Shown one piece after another: positions 1-5,994 of a stretch of DNA of 11,408 nt. A program made the translations under genes and the position numbers. Position 1 is the first letter of the stretch, and each line of letters opens with the position of its first letter. The DNA comes from JAIQFR01 sp041494445 (GTDB lineage Bacteria > Acidobacteriota > Polarisedimenticolia > Polarisedimenticolales > JAIQFR01). Where the stretch lies: NCBI GenBank assembly GCA_041494445.1, contig JBGQAU010000091.1, positions 1-11,408 on the forward strand, given 5' to 3'. Under the pieces are notes generated by a model. That model ran no database searches. It was not told where the DNA came from and saw only the letters and a list, made by a program, of their open reading frames with translations.

Positions 1-297
1 AAGCTCGAGGACGAGCGGGCGAAGGCGGCGGGACTCGAGGTACAAATCGCGGAGGCGGAACGGAAAGTCGCGACGGCGGAGGTTCGGGTCAGGGACCTCG
101 AGAAAAGGGCGCTCGAGATCAAGAACCCGTACCTCCCGCGTCCGGAAGTCCCTCCCGAGCAGGCCGAGGCGTGGAAGACGATGAGCAACGTCGAGCGCCT
201 CAGGGCCACGGAAGACGAGATCACGGCGGCGCGGAAGGCGGTCGAGGACGCGAAGGCGAACCTCGACAGGCTCCGCTCCGCAGCCGAGGTGCATTGA
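1..297 (+). CDS. C-terminal part of a coiled-coil protein of unknown function (5' end outside window)
   Basis: Frame 1 is open from the first base to a TGA at 295-297, giving 98 residues with no start codon required inside the window. The translation is rich in Glu, Lys, Arg and Ala with heptad-like spacing in two blocks, about residues 1-40 and 65-95. They are separated by a proline-containing linker (NPYLPRPEVPPEQ, about 42-54). This is the pattern of two helical coiled-coil segments joined by a hinge. I see no enzymatic motif, membrane segment or recognisable domain. The codon choice (G/C at third positions) matches its neighbours, which supports a real gene. The stop codon lies inside the -35 hexamer of a possible promoter for the next gene. 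I do not recognise the family and assign no function. Confidence 0.7.
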   Translation, partial: KLEDERAKAAGLEVQIAEAERKVATAEVRVRDLEKRALEIKNPYLPRPEVPPEQAEAWKTMSNVERLRATEDEITAARKAVEDAKANLDRLRSAAEVH

Positions 298-323
298 CAA
301 CCGCTCGAAGCGCCTCCTAGACT
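294..323 (+). promoter_or_regulatory. Possible sigma-70-type promoter for the response regulator gene
   Basis: TTGACA (294-299) and TAGACT (318-323) are separated by 18 bp. The -35 hexamer overlaps the TGA stop of the upstream gene. The predicted start would be near 330, only a few bases before the ATG at 334, so the transcript would be almost leaderless. That fits the absence of a clear Shine-Dalgarno sequence upstream of 334. The -35 is a perfect consensus; the -10 is weaker. Confidence 0.4.
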
Positions 324-333
324 TCGCGGCGGC

Positions 334-1728
334 ATGCCCCCCGTCCTGCTCGTCGAAGACCGCGATAGCCTCCGTGTGATGCTGCGCTCGGCGCTGGAGG
401 CCGAGGGGTTTTCCGTCGAGGAGGCCGCGGACGGAGCCCGGGCGGTCAGGGCGCTCGGCGCAGGCCGCTTCCTCGCGGTCATCACCGACCTCAAGCTGCC
501 GGGCGCGGACGGCCACAAGGTGCTCGCTGCCGCGCGGGAGGCGGACCCCAACCTCGCGGTGATCGTCATGACCGCGTACGGGACCATCGAGGACGCCGTC
601 GGGGCCATCAAGGGCGGGGCGTACGATTTCCTGCCCAAGCCGGTGGATCCGGACCACCTCATCCTCCTCCTGAGGAGGGCCGCGGAGAGGAAGGCTCTCC
701 TCGAGGAGAACCTCCTCCTCAAGGAGGAGTTCGCCGAGCGGCTCGGCTTTCCGCGGATCATCGGCGAGTCGCCGGCTCTGGTGGAGGTATCGAGGCAGAT
801 CCAGAAGGCCGCTCCCACCGATGCCACCATTCTGATCGAGGGAGAGTCGGGGACCGGGAAGGAGCTGTTCGCCCGCGCGGTCCACCACCTGAGCCCGCGG
901 AAGGACGCCCCGTTCGTCGCGATCAACTGCGCGGCGATCCCCGAGACCCTGCTCGAGAACGAGCTGTTCGGGCACGAGAAGGGGGCCTACACGGGAGCGA
1001 CCTCCGCGAGGGCGGGGCGGGTGGAGCTCGCCGACCGCGGGACGCTGTTCCTCGACGAGATCGGCGAGCTGGGGCTCAACGTCCAGGCGAAGCTCCTAAG
1101 GATGCTGCAGGAGCGGACGTTCGAGCGGGTGGGCGGGAACCGGACGGTGTCGGTCAACGTCCGCGTGGTGGCGGCGACCAACCGCGACCTCAAGCGCGCG
1201 ACGGCGCGGGGAGCCTTCCGGGAGGACCTCTTCTTCCGCCTCGCGGTCGTGACGCTGACGGTCCCCCCGCTCAGGGAGCGCCGGGGGGACATCCCCGCGC
1301 TCGCGGCCCATTTCCTGGAGCGATACCGCCGGGAACTCGGGCGCGAGGGGCTCCAGTTCTCGGACGCCGCGAACGAGGCGCTCCGCGCTCACGACTGGCC
1401 GGGAAACGTGAGGGAGCTCGCCAACTGCATCGAGCGGGCCGCCATCCTCGCCGACGGCGACCGGATCGAGCCGCGCCAACTCGGACTCGGGACCGCGATC
1501 CCGGCCGGTGACGAGATCGAGGACCTGTGCCGCGCGGTCACCGCCGAGGGCCCCCTCGACGAGGTCGTGGCGCGGGCCCGGGACCTCGCCGAGACGGTCG
1601 CGATCCGGCGGGCCCTCGGCCGCGCGGGAGGCAACAAGGCCCGCGCCGCCCAGCTCCTGGAGGTCAACTACAAGCGCCTCCTGGCCCGCATCCGCGAGCT
1701 GGCGCTCGAGGTGGACCCTAAGGCTTGA
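334..1728 (+). CDS. Sigma-54-dependent response regulator, NtrC family (receiver - AAA+ - Fis-type HTH)
   Basis: The 464-residue protein has the full three-domain architecture of NtrC-type activators, which use ATP hydrolysis to open sigma-54 RNA polymerase complexes. The receiver domain (about 1-118) has the acidic pocket E8/D9, phospho-acceptor D52 (TDLKLPG), switch T80 and conserved K102 (PKP). The AAA+ domain (about 142-385) shows Walker A GESGTGKE (170-177), the sigma-54-contacting loop GAYTGA (217-222), Walker B LFLDE (238-242), arginine-finger region FREDLFFRL (295-303) and WPGNVREL (355-362). A Fis-like helix-turn-helix lies at about 432-456 (GGNKARAAQLLEVNYKRLL). All catalytic residues are present, so it should be active. 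The GAYTGA variant is common in the family. No partner histidine kinase is visible in the window, so the signal and target genes cannot be named. Confidence 0.95.
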   Translation: MPPVLLVEDRDSLRVMLRSALEAEGFSVEEAADGARAVRALGAGRFLAVITDLKLPGADGHKVLAAAREADPNLAVIVMTAYGTIEDAVGAIKGGAYDFLPKPVDPDHLILLLRRAAERKALLEENLLLKEEFAERLGFPRIIGESPALVEVSRQIQKAAPTDATILIEGESGTGKELFARAVHHLSPRKDAPFVAINCAAIPETLLENELFGHEKGAYTGATSARAGRVELADRGTLFLDEIGELGLNVQAKLLRMLQERTFERVGGNRTVSVNVRVVAATNRDLKRATARGAFREDLFFRLAVVTLTVPPLRERRGDIPALAAHFLERYRRELGREGLQFSDAANEALRAHDWPGNVRELANCIERAAILADGDRIEPRQLGLGTAIPAGDEIEDLCRAVTAEGPLDEVVARARDLAETVAIRRALGRAGGNKARAAQLLEVNYKRLLARIRELALEVDPKA

Positions 1729-1752
1729 CCGGCCGTTTCCCTCTGGTATAGT
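1725..1752 (+). promoter_or_regulatory. Strong sigma-70-type promoter for the cDPGS-like/OTC operon
   Basis: TTGACC (1725-1730) and TATAGT (1747-1752) are separated by 16 bp, a near-consensus housekeeping promoter. The -35 overlaps the TGA stop (1726-1728) of the response regulator gene, so this operon begins right where the previous gene ends. The expected transcription start is about 1758-1760, leaving a leader of about 160 nt before the ATG at 1920. Confidence 0.75.
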
Positions 1753-1758
1753 GCGCGT

Positions 1759-1865
1759 CCGGTCCGCCGGGCCAACGCCACGGCCCGCGGGTGACGGGAA
1801 ACCCCCGCGGAGACGCCTGTAAAGAAAGTTGGCCAGCCGTAGCGACACGGATGGGCTCGGACCGG
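1759..1865 (+). promoter_or_regulatory. Structured 5' leader: candidate cis-regulatory RNA (three-way junction) upstream of cDPGS-like gene
   Basis: Starting at the predicted transcription start, the leader can form an 8-bp closing helix P1 (CCGGTCCG 1759-1766 with CGGACCGG 1858-1865). Helix P2 has 7 bp (GGCCAAC 1770-1776 with GTTGGCC 1828-1834). Inside P2 sits P3 (CCGCGGG 1785-1791 with CCCGCGG 1804-1810), capped by GG-GAAA-CC with a GAAA tetraloop at 1798-1801 and a TGAC bulge (1792-1795). P4 (AGCC 1835-1838 with GGCT 1854-1857) lies flush between P2 and the 3' strand of P1; a competing CCGT/ACGG pairing exists (1837-1840/1847-1850). An A-rich unpaired stretch (1820-1827) lies inside P2. 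Downstream, 1882-1887/1892-1897 forms a GGGGCG/CGCCCC hairpin before the SD. I found no match to a riboswitch class I know. The caveat is that GC-rich DNA gives chance pairings easily, and 1858-1869 is self-complementary. Confidence 0.4.
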
Positions 1866-1919
1866 TCCGGTTTTCCCCGGCGGGGCGCGTGCGCCCCCGA
1901 TGCCGCACGGAGGCTGTCC

Positions 1920-3239
1920 ATGATGCCGCGAAAGGTCCTCATCCTCGGAGCCGCCGGAAGAGATTTCCACAACTTCAACGTCGTCTACCGGGACAACCCC
2001 GACTACGAGGTGGTGGCGTTCACGGCGACGCAGATCCCCGACATCGCAGGGCGGCGCTACCCGTCCGAGCTGGCCGGCCGGCTCTACCCGTCGGGGATCC
2101 CGATCCGCTCCGAGGACGAGATGGAGGGGCTGATCCGCGACCTCGGGGTGAACGACGTCGTCTTCTCGTACTCCGACGTGGCACACGAGACCGTCATGCA
2201 CCTCGCTTCGCGCGCCGTCGCGGCCGGCGCGGACTTCCACCTGTTGGGCGCTTTGGCCACGATGCTCGCGTCGAGCGTCCCGGTCGTCTCGGTGTGCGCG
2301 GTGCGGACCGGGAGCGGCAAGAGCCAGACCACCCGGAAAGTCGCCGAGATCCTCCAGGCCGGCGGGAAGCGCGTTGTCGCGGTCCGCCACCCGATGCCCT
2401 ACGGCGACCTGGTGCGCCAGAAGGTGCAGCGCTTCGCGGCGTACGAGGACCTCGAGCGGCACGAGTGCACCATCGAGGAGCGGGAGGAGTACGAGCCCCA
2501 CATCGACCGCGGCACCGTGGTGTACGCCGGCGTCGATTACGGCGCGATCCTCGCCGAGGCCGAGAAGGAAGCCGACGTCGTCCTGTGGGACGGCGGGAAC
2601 AACGACCTCCCCTTCTACCTTCCCGACATCGAGATCGTCGTGGCCGATCCGCACCGGGCGGGCCACGAGCTGCGGTACTACCCCGGCGAGGCCAACCTGA
2701 GGCGCGCGGACGTCGTCGTGATCAACAAGGTGTCCACCGCGACGGCCGAGGGGCTCGATACCGTGCGACGGAACATCGCCGCCGTCAACCCGCGGGCGAC
2801 GGTGATCGAGGCCGACTCGCCGGTCACCGTGACCGAGCCCGACAAGGTCAAGGGGAAGAAGGTCCTCGTGATCGAGGACGGCCCGACGCTCACCCACGGA
2901 GAGATGACCTACGGTGCCGGCGTCGTCGCGGCGAAGCAGCACGGCGCCGCGGAGATCGTGGACCCGCGGCCCTACGCGGTGGGAAAGCTGGCCGAGACCT
3001 TCCGCAAGTATCCGAAGACCGGCCCCGTGCTCCCCGCCATGGGGTACGGCGAGGAGCAGACGCGGGACCTCGAGGCGACGGTCAAGGCGACGCCTTGCGA
3101 CCTGGTCGTCATCGGGACGCCGATCGACCTGCGGCGTATCATCTCCTTCGACAAGCCCACGGTCCGGGTGACCTACGATCTCGCCGAGAGGGGGAAGCCC
3201 GATCTCGCCGAGGTCCTCGCCCCGATCCTGGCCCGGTGA
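1920..3239 (+). CDS. Cyclic 2,3-diphosphoglycerate synthetase-like P-loop enzyme (predicted GTPase family)
   Basis: The frame is open from 1791, but the start is ATG 1920: GGAGG lies at 1909-1913 with 6 nt spacing, and family-like sequence begins at once (MPRKVLILGAAGRDFHNFN). The product has 439 residues. It opens with a Rossmann-like segment containing GAAGRDFHNFN (10-20). A central P-loop, RTGSGKSQT (129-137), follows, then WDGGNND (223-229) and VVINK (267-270, reminiscent of the GTPase NKxD motif). This layout is that of archaeal cyclic 2,3-diphosphoglycerate synthetases and their bacterial relatives often labelled predicted GTPases. In Methanothermus the archaeal enzyme closes 2,3-bisphosphoglycerate into its cyclic form using ATP. 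Whether the bacterial relative does this is not shown by the sequence, and no 2-phosphoglycerate kinase is nearby. It is cotranscribed with OTC (24-bp gap), which hints at carbamoyl-phosphate or arginine metabolism. The family is fairly sure, the function is not. Confidence 0.75.
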   Translation: MMPRKVLILGAAGRDFHNFNVVYRDNPDYEVVAFTATQIPDIAGRRYPSELAGRLYPSGIPIRSEDEMEGLIRDLGVNDVVFSYSDVAHETVMHLASRAVAAGADFHLLGALATMLASSVPVVSVCAVRTGSGKSQTTRKVAEILQAGGKRVVAVRHPMPYGDLVRQKVQRFAAYEDLERHECTIEEREEYEPHIDRGTVVYAGVDYGAILAEAEKEADVVLWDGGNNDLPFYLPDIEIVVADPHRAGHELRYYPGEANLRRADVVVINKVSTATAEGLDTVRRNIAAVNPRATVIEADSPVTVTEPDKVKGKKVLVIEDGPTLTHGEMTYGAGVVAAKQHGAAEIVDPRPYAVGKLAETFRKYPKTGPVLPAMGYGEEQTRDLEATVKATPCDLVVIGTPIDLRRIISFDKPTVRVTYDLAERGKPDLAEVLAPILAR

Positions 3240-3263
3240 CATCCGATCGAGGAGGGAACGGAA

Positions 3264-4199
3264 GTGAACGTCGAAAGCCTGGCCGGACGTGACCTGATCT
3301 CGCTCTTGGACTGGACCTCCGAGGAGGTCGCCGCGGTCCTCACGCTCGCCGGCGAGGTGAAGGCGAACCCGGCGCACTACGCGAAGGCGCTCCAGGGCAA
3401 GACGCTTTTCATGTATTTCGAGAAGCCTTCCCTGAGGACGCGGGTCACCTTCGAGGCGGGCATGACCGAGCTCGGGGGACACGCCATCTACTACTCGGCC
3501 GCGGACGGGAAGATCGGCGTGAGGGAGAGCGTCGAGGACGTGGCCCGCAACCTGGACCGCTGGGTGAACGGAGCGATGTGCCGGACGTTCAGCCACTCGA
3601 TGGTGGAGGACCTGGCGCGGCTGTCCGGCATCCCCGTGATCAACGGGCTGACCGACCACCTCCACCCCTGCCAGGCGCTCGCCGACTTCATGACCCTGGG
3701 CGAGGTCGAGGACGATCTCCGGGGGAAGCGGCTCGCCTACGTCGGGGACGGGAACAATGTCGCGCACTCGCTCATGGAAACCGGCGCGCGGCTCGGGGTC
3801 CACGTCACCGTGGTGACGCCGGACGGGTACGGACCGTCGCCGGAGGTGGTCGAGGCGTGCGTCGAGGCGGCCGCGCACACCGGCGCGAGGATCACGGCCG
3901 GCACGGACCTCGCCCTGGTGGAAGGGGCGGACGCGATCTACACCGACGTCTGGGCGTCCATGGGGCAGGAGGGCGAGGCGGAGGCCCGGCGCAGGATCTT
4001 CCTCCCGTACCAGGTGAACGCCGCGCTGATGGCCCGCGCCGGCGGGGACGCGGTGTTCATGCACTGCCTGCCCGCGCACCGCGGCGATGAGGTCACCGAC
4101 GAGGTCGCGGACTCGCCGCAGTCGGTGATCTTCGAGCAGGCGGAAAACCGCCTGCACGCCCAAAAGGCCGTGATGCTGGCGCTGATGGGCGAAGCGTAG
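3264..4199 (+). CDS. argF: Ornithine carbamoyltransferase (OTC)
   Basis: The 311-residue protein catalyses carbamoyl phosphate + ornithine to citrulline + phosphate in the cytoplasm, as a trimer in the family. The carbamoyl-phosphate loop is FEKPSLRTR (52-60); the SLRTR form in place of STRTR is a common variant. HPCQALADF is at 134-142 (carbamoyl phosphate). The ornithine-binding loop DVWASMGQE is at 228-236, and FMHCLPAHRG at 265-274 carries the catalytic Cys268. The SMG loop and HPCQ motif favour OTC over aspartate or N-acetylornithine transcarbamylases. Length is typical. The start is GTG 3264, preceded by GGAGGG (3251-3256) at 7 nt. It is the second gene of the operon led by the cDPGS-like enzyme and probably shares its promoter at 1725. 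No other arginine gene is in the window, so a biosynthetic (argF) or catabolic (arcB) direction cannot be decided; argF is the default label. Confidence 0.93.
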   Translation: MNVESLAGRDLISLLDWTSEEVAAVLTLAGEVKANPAHYAKALQGKTLFMYFEKPSLRTRVTFEAGMTELGGHAIYYSAADGKIGVRESVEDVARNLDRWVNGAMCRTFSHSMVEDLARLSGIPVINGLTDHLHPCQALADFMTLGEVEDDLRGKRLAYVGDGNNVAHSLMETGARLGVHVTVVTPDGYGPSPEVVEACVEAAAHTGARITAGTDLALVEGADAIYTDVWASMGQEGEAEARRRIFLPYQVNAALMARAGGDAVFMHCLPAHRGDEVTDEVADSPQSVIFEQAENRLHAQKAVMLALMGEA

Positions 4200-4202
4200 C
4201 GG

Positions 4203-4919
4203 CTACGACCCCTTGATCGCGGTGTGCACGCAGACGATCCCGCCGGTCAGCGGAGTCCAGCCGACGGCGGCGAAGCCCGCTTCCCGCAGGACGTCGGCGA
4301 GATCCGGCGGATCGGGAAACTCCCCGATCGTGCGGGCGAGGTACCCGTAAGGTCCCCGCTCCCCCGAGACCCGGTCGCCCAGGCGAGGCAGCACGCGGTC
4401 CAGGTACAGGGAGTAGATCCGCGAGAGGACCTTCCCTGTCGGCCTGCTGAACTCCAAGACGACGAGCCGGCCCCCGGGTCGCAGGACGCGGAGGATCTCC
4501 CTGAGACCCGCCGGGAGGTTCGCGAAGTTGCGGACCCCGAATGCCACCACGACCGCCGATACCGTCCGGTCGCGGAAGGGGAGGCGCAGCGCGTCCGCCT
4601 CGAGCAGCGCGCACCGCGACGCGACGCGACGGCGCAGAAGCTTCGCGCGGGCTCGCACCAGCATGGGGTGGGCGAAGTCCGCACAGACCACGAGCCCGCC
4701 CGGATGGGACAGGGCGAGCTCGACCGCCAGGTCCCCGGTGCCCGCGCACAAGTCGAGAACGATCTCCTCCGGTCCGCCGGCGGCCTCGGCCGCGGCTCTC
4801 CGGCGCCACCCCGCGTCCCGTCCCAGGCTCAGGACGCGATTCGCCAGATCGTACCGGCGCGCGACGGCGCCGAACATCGTCCGGACTCGAGCGGGATCGC
4901 GGCTCTCCGCGGCGGGCAC
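4203..4919 (-). CDS. ubiE: UbiE/MenG-family quinone C-methyltransferase
   Basis: The 238-residue class I SAM-dependent methyltransferase methylates the ring of demethylmenaquinone and/or the 2-polyprenyl-6-methoxybenzoquinol precursor of ubiquinone. Family signatures in order: VRTMFGAVARRYDLANRVLS (12-31, the usual UbiE N-terminus), SAM motif I VLDLCAGTGDLA (54-65), acidic D81, AFGVRNF (126-132), EFSRP (156-160), YLARTIGEFPDP (193-204) and the C-terminal GGIVCVHTAIKG (226-237). The start is GTG at 4919-4917 because GGGAGG (4931-4926) lies 6 nt upstream. The frame stays open much further, but that part overlaps rplM and rpsI antisense and is not family-like. An internal ATG at residue 15 is a less likely start. 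It stands alone on the minus strand, converging on OTC with 3 bp between stops and diverging from rplM. If the host makes only menaquinone, menG is the better name. Confidence 0.93.
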   Translation of the reverse strand: MPAAESRDPARVRTMFGAVARRYDLANRVLSLGRDAGWRRRAAAEAAGGPEEIVLDLCAGTGDLAVELALSHPGGLVVCADFAHPMLVRARAKLLRRRVASRCALLEADALRLPFRDRTVSAVVVAFGVRNFANLPAGLREILRVLRPGGRLVVLEFSRPTGKVLSRIYSLYLDRVLPRLGDRVSGERGPYGYLARTIGEFPDPPDLADVLREAGFAAVGWTPLTGGIVCVHTAIKGS

Positions 4920-4937
4920 CGAGCACCTCCCGGGCCG

Positions 4938-4946
4938 AGTATAGCA
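4938..4946 (-). promoter_or_regulatory. Extended -10 promoter for ubiE/menG
   Basis: Reading the minus strand from 4946 to 4938 gives TGC-TATACT, an extended -10 element (TGn plus a one-mismatch TATAAT). No convincing -35 lies 16-18 bp upstream, which is tolerated by extended -10 promoters. The start would be near 4931, so the leader would be very short and begin at the GGGAGG ribosome binding site. Confidence 0.5.
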
Positions 4947-4970
4947 ACGGGGAAAACGAGCCCCGCCGGG

Positions 4971-4980
4971 CGAAGCTTCG
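4971..4980. repeat. 10-bp perfect palindrome between divergent ubiE and rplM promoters
   Basis: CGAAGCTTCG is self-complementary over all 10 bases. It lies 7 bp upstream of the rplM -35 and about 25 bp behind the ubiE -10, where an operator could affect both. It is short, and no second copy is seen nearby, so a regulatory role is only a possibility. Confidence 0.3.
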
Positions 4981-4987
4981 GTGGTTC

Positions 4988-5016
4988 TTGACAATGCCGC
5001 GGGCGAATGGTAAAAA
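4988..5016 (+). promoter_or_regulatory. Sigma-70-type promoter of the rplM ribosomal-protein cluster
   Basis: A perfect TTGACA (4988-4993) is followed after 17 bp by TAAAAA (5011-5016) in an otherwise GC-rich context. The predicted start is about 5023, giving a leader of about 60 nt to the rplM ATG at 5085. It is the only clear plus-strand promoter before the translation-gene cluster and probably drives at least rplM-rpsI-rpsB. Confidence 0.7.
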
Positions 5017-5084
5017 GTCGCTTTCGCCAGGGGGTTTTCTGCGCGCCCGTGAGCGCCGAAACGTTTGAGGAAGAGGAAGGGCGG

Positions 5085-5534
5085 ATGCGCACGTACGTGC
5101 CCAAGGCAGGGGAGATCAAGAGGGCATGGTGGGTGGTGGACGCCGACGGCCTGACCCTCGGCCGGCTGTCCACCGTCGTGGCGGACCGGCTCACCGGCAA
5201 GCACAAGCCGTCGTACACGCCGTTCCTCGACACGGGCGACCACGTCGTCGTGGTGAACGCGGCCAAGGTCCGGCTCTCGGGCCGTAAGCTCAAGGACAAA
5301 ATCTACCGCCATCACTCGGGCTACCCCGGCGGGCTCACGGAGATCCCCGCGGGAAAGCTCCTCGCGAAGCACCCGGAGCGGGTGATCGAGCTCGCCGTGA
5401 AGGGGATGCTCCCGAAAGGGCCGATGGGACGGCAGATGGCGCGAAAGCTCAAGGTGTACGCCGGGGATCGGCACCCGCACGAGGCGCAGCGGCCGCAGTC
5501 GCTTGCGATCCCCGGCGCGGCGCGGGCCCGATAG
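5085..5534 (+). CDS. rplM: 50S ribosomal protein L13
   Basis: The 149-residue protein is an early-assembly component of the large ribosomal subunit that binds 23S rRNA. Recognisable stretches: WWVVDADGLTLGRLSTVVAD (15-34), the GKHKPSYTPFLDTGDHVVVVNA segment (38-59), YRHHSGYPGGL (74-84) and the family signature around AVKGMLPKGPMGRQ to the KLKVYAGDRHPHEAQ segment (104-135). Bacterial L13 is usually about 142 residues, so the C-terminal tail is only slightly longer. The frame is open from 5007, but that upstream part overlaps the promoter. ATG 5085 matches the family N-terminus and is preceded by a purine-rich GAGGAAGAGGAAGG ribosome binding site. It is the first gene of the cluster; rpsI follows after 24 bp, the usual pairing in bacteria. 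Confidence 0.97.
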   Translation: MRTYVPKAGEIKRAWWVVDADGLTLGRLSTVVADRLTGKHKPSYTPFLDTGDHVVVVNAAKVRLSGRKLKDKIYRHHSGYPGGLTEIPAGKLLAKHPERVIELAVKGMLPKGPMGRQMARKLKVYAGDRHPHEAQRPQSLAIPGAARAR

Positions 5535-5558
5535 CACGCCGGGAGGAGAGGACCGATC

Positions 5559-5957
5559 TTGAGAGAGGGTGCGATTCAGTACTACGGAACCGGCCGGCGC
5601 AAGACCTCCGCGGCGCGCGTGTACCTCCGCCCCGGCTCGGGAAGCATCCGCGTGAACGACAAGCCGTTCGACGACTACTTTCCGAACGAGATGCTGAAAA
5701 TGATCATCCGCCAGCCGCTGGTGATCACGGAGACCGCGGACAAGTTCGACCTCCACGTAAGGGTGTGCGGCGGCGGGTACGCCGGCCAGGCCGGCGCGTT
5801 GCGCCACGGCATCGCGCGCGCCCTCCTCTCCTACAACCCGGAGCTCAGGGGACGCCTCAAGGAAGCCGGGTTCCTGACGCGCGATCCTCGCAAGGTGGAG
5901 CGGAAGAAGTACGGCCGGCCCGGCGCCCGCAAGCGGTTCCAATTCTCGAAGCGCTGA
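5559..5957 (+). CDS. rpsI: 30S ribosomal protein S9
   Basis: The 132-residue protein of the 30S head has a basic C-terminal tail that reaches the P-site tRNA. Signatures: YYGTGRRKTSAARVYL (8-23), the conserved GGGYAGQAGALRHGIARAL block (71-89), FLTRDPRKVERKKYGRPGARK (105-125) and the terminal FQFSKR with the invariant final Lys-Arg. Length is typical. The start codon is TTG at 5559, supported by GGGAGGAG (5541-5548) and by the family N-terminus; no ATG or GTG fits. It follows rplM by 24 bp and precedes rpsB by 37 bp, so it is almost certainly cotranscribed with both. Confidence 0.97.
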   Translation: MREGAIQYYGTGRRKTSAARVYLRPGSGSIRVNDKPFDDYFPNEMLKMIIRQPLVITETADKFDLHVRVCGGGYAGQAGALRHGIARALLSYNPELRGRLKEAGFLTRDPRKVERKKYGRPGARKRFQFSKR

Positions 5958-5994
5958 CGGGAGCGGACCCGATTCCAGAAAGGGAGGAGCGCTC

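Noticed and set aside
1759..1865. c-di-GMP-I (GEMM) riboswitch, suggested by the GAAA-capped hairpin followed by GACGC
   Set aside because: The conserved segments around the tetraloop hairpin (AAACC before, GGGACGCAAAGC after) and the receptor-bearing second arm are not present in the right order, so I leave the leader unclassified.
1791..1919. N-terminal extension of the cDPGS-like protein from an upstream GTG in the same frame
   Set aside because: The extra 43 residues do not look like protein of the family, lie in the structured leader, and ATG 1920 has a good GGAGG at 6 nt.
1668..4163. Very long open frame on the minus strand (831 codons) antisense to the cDPGS-like and OTC genes
   Set aside because: It lies opposite two well-recognised genes, its translation is Arg/Gly/Val/Asp/His-rich without any domain, and long antisense frames are expected in DNA of this GC content.
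5007..5084. Longer rplM start at 5007
   Set aside because: It would lie within the -10 region of the promoter, before the predicted transcription start; L13 family similarity begins at 5085, which has its own ribosome binding site.
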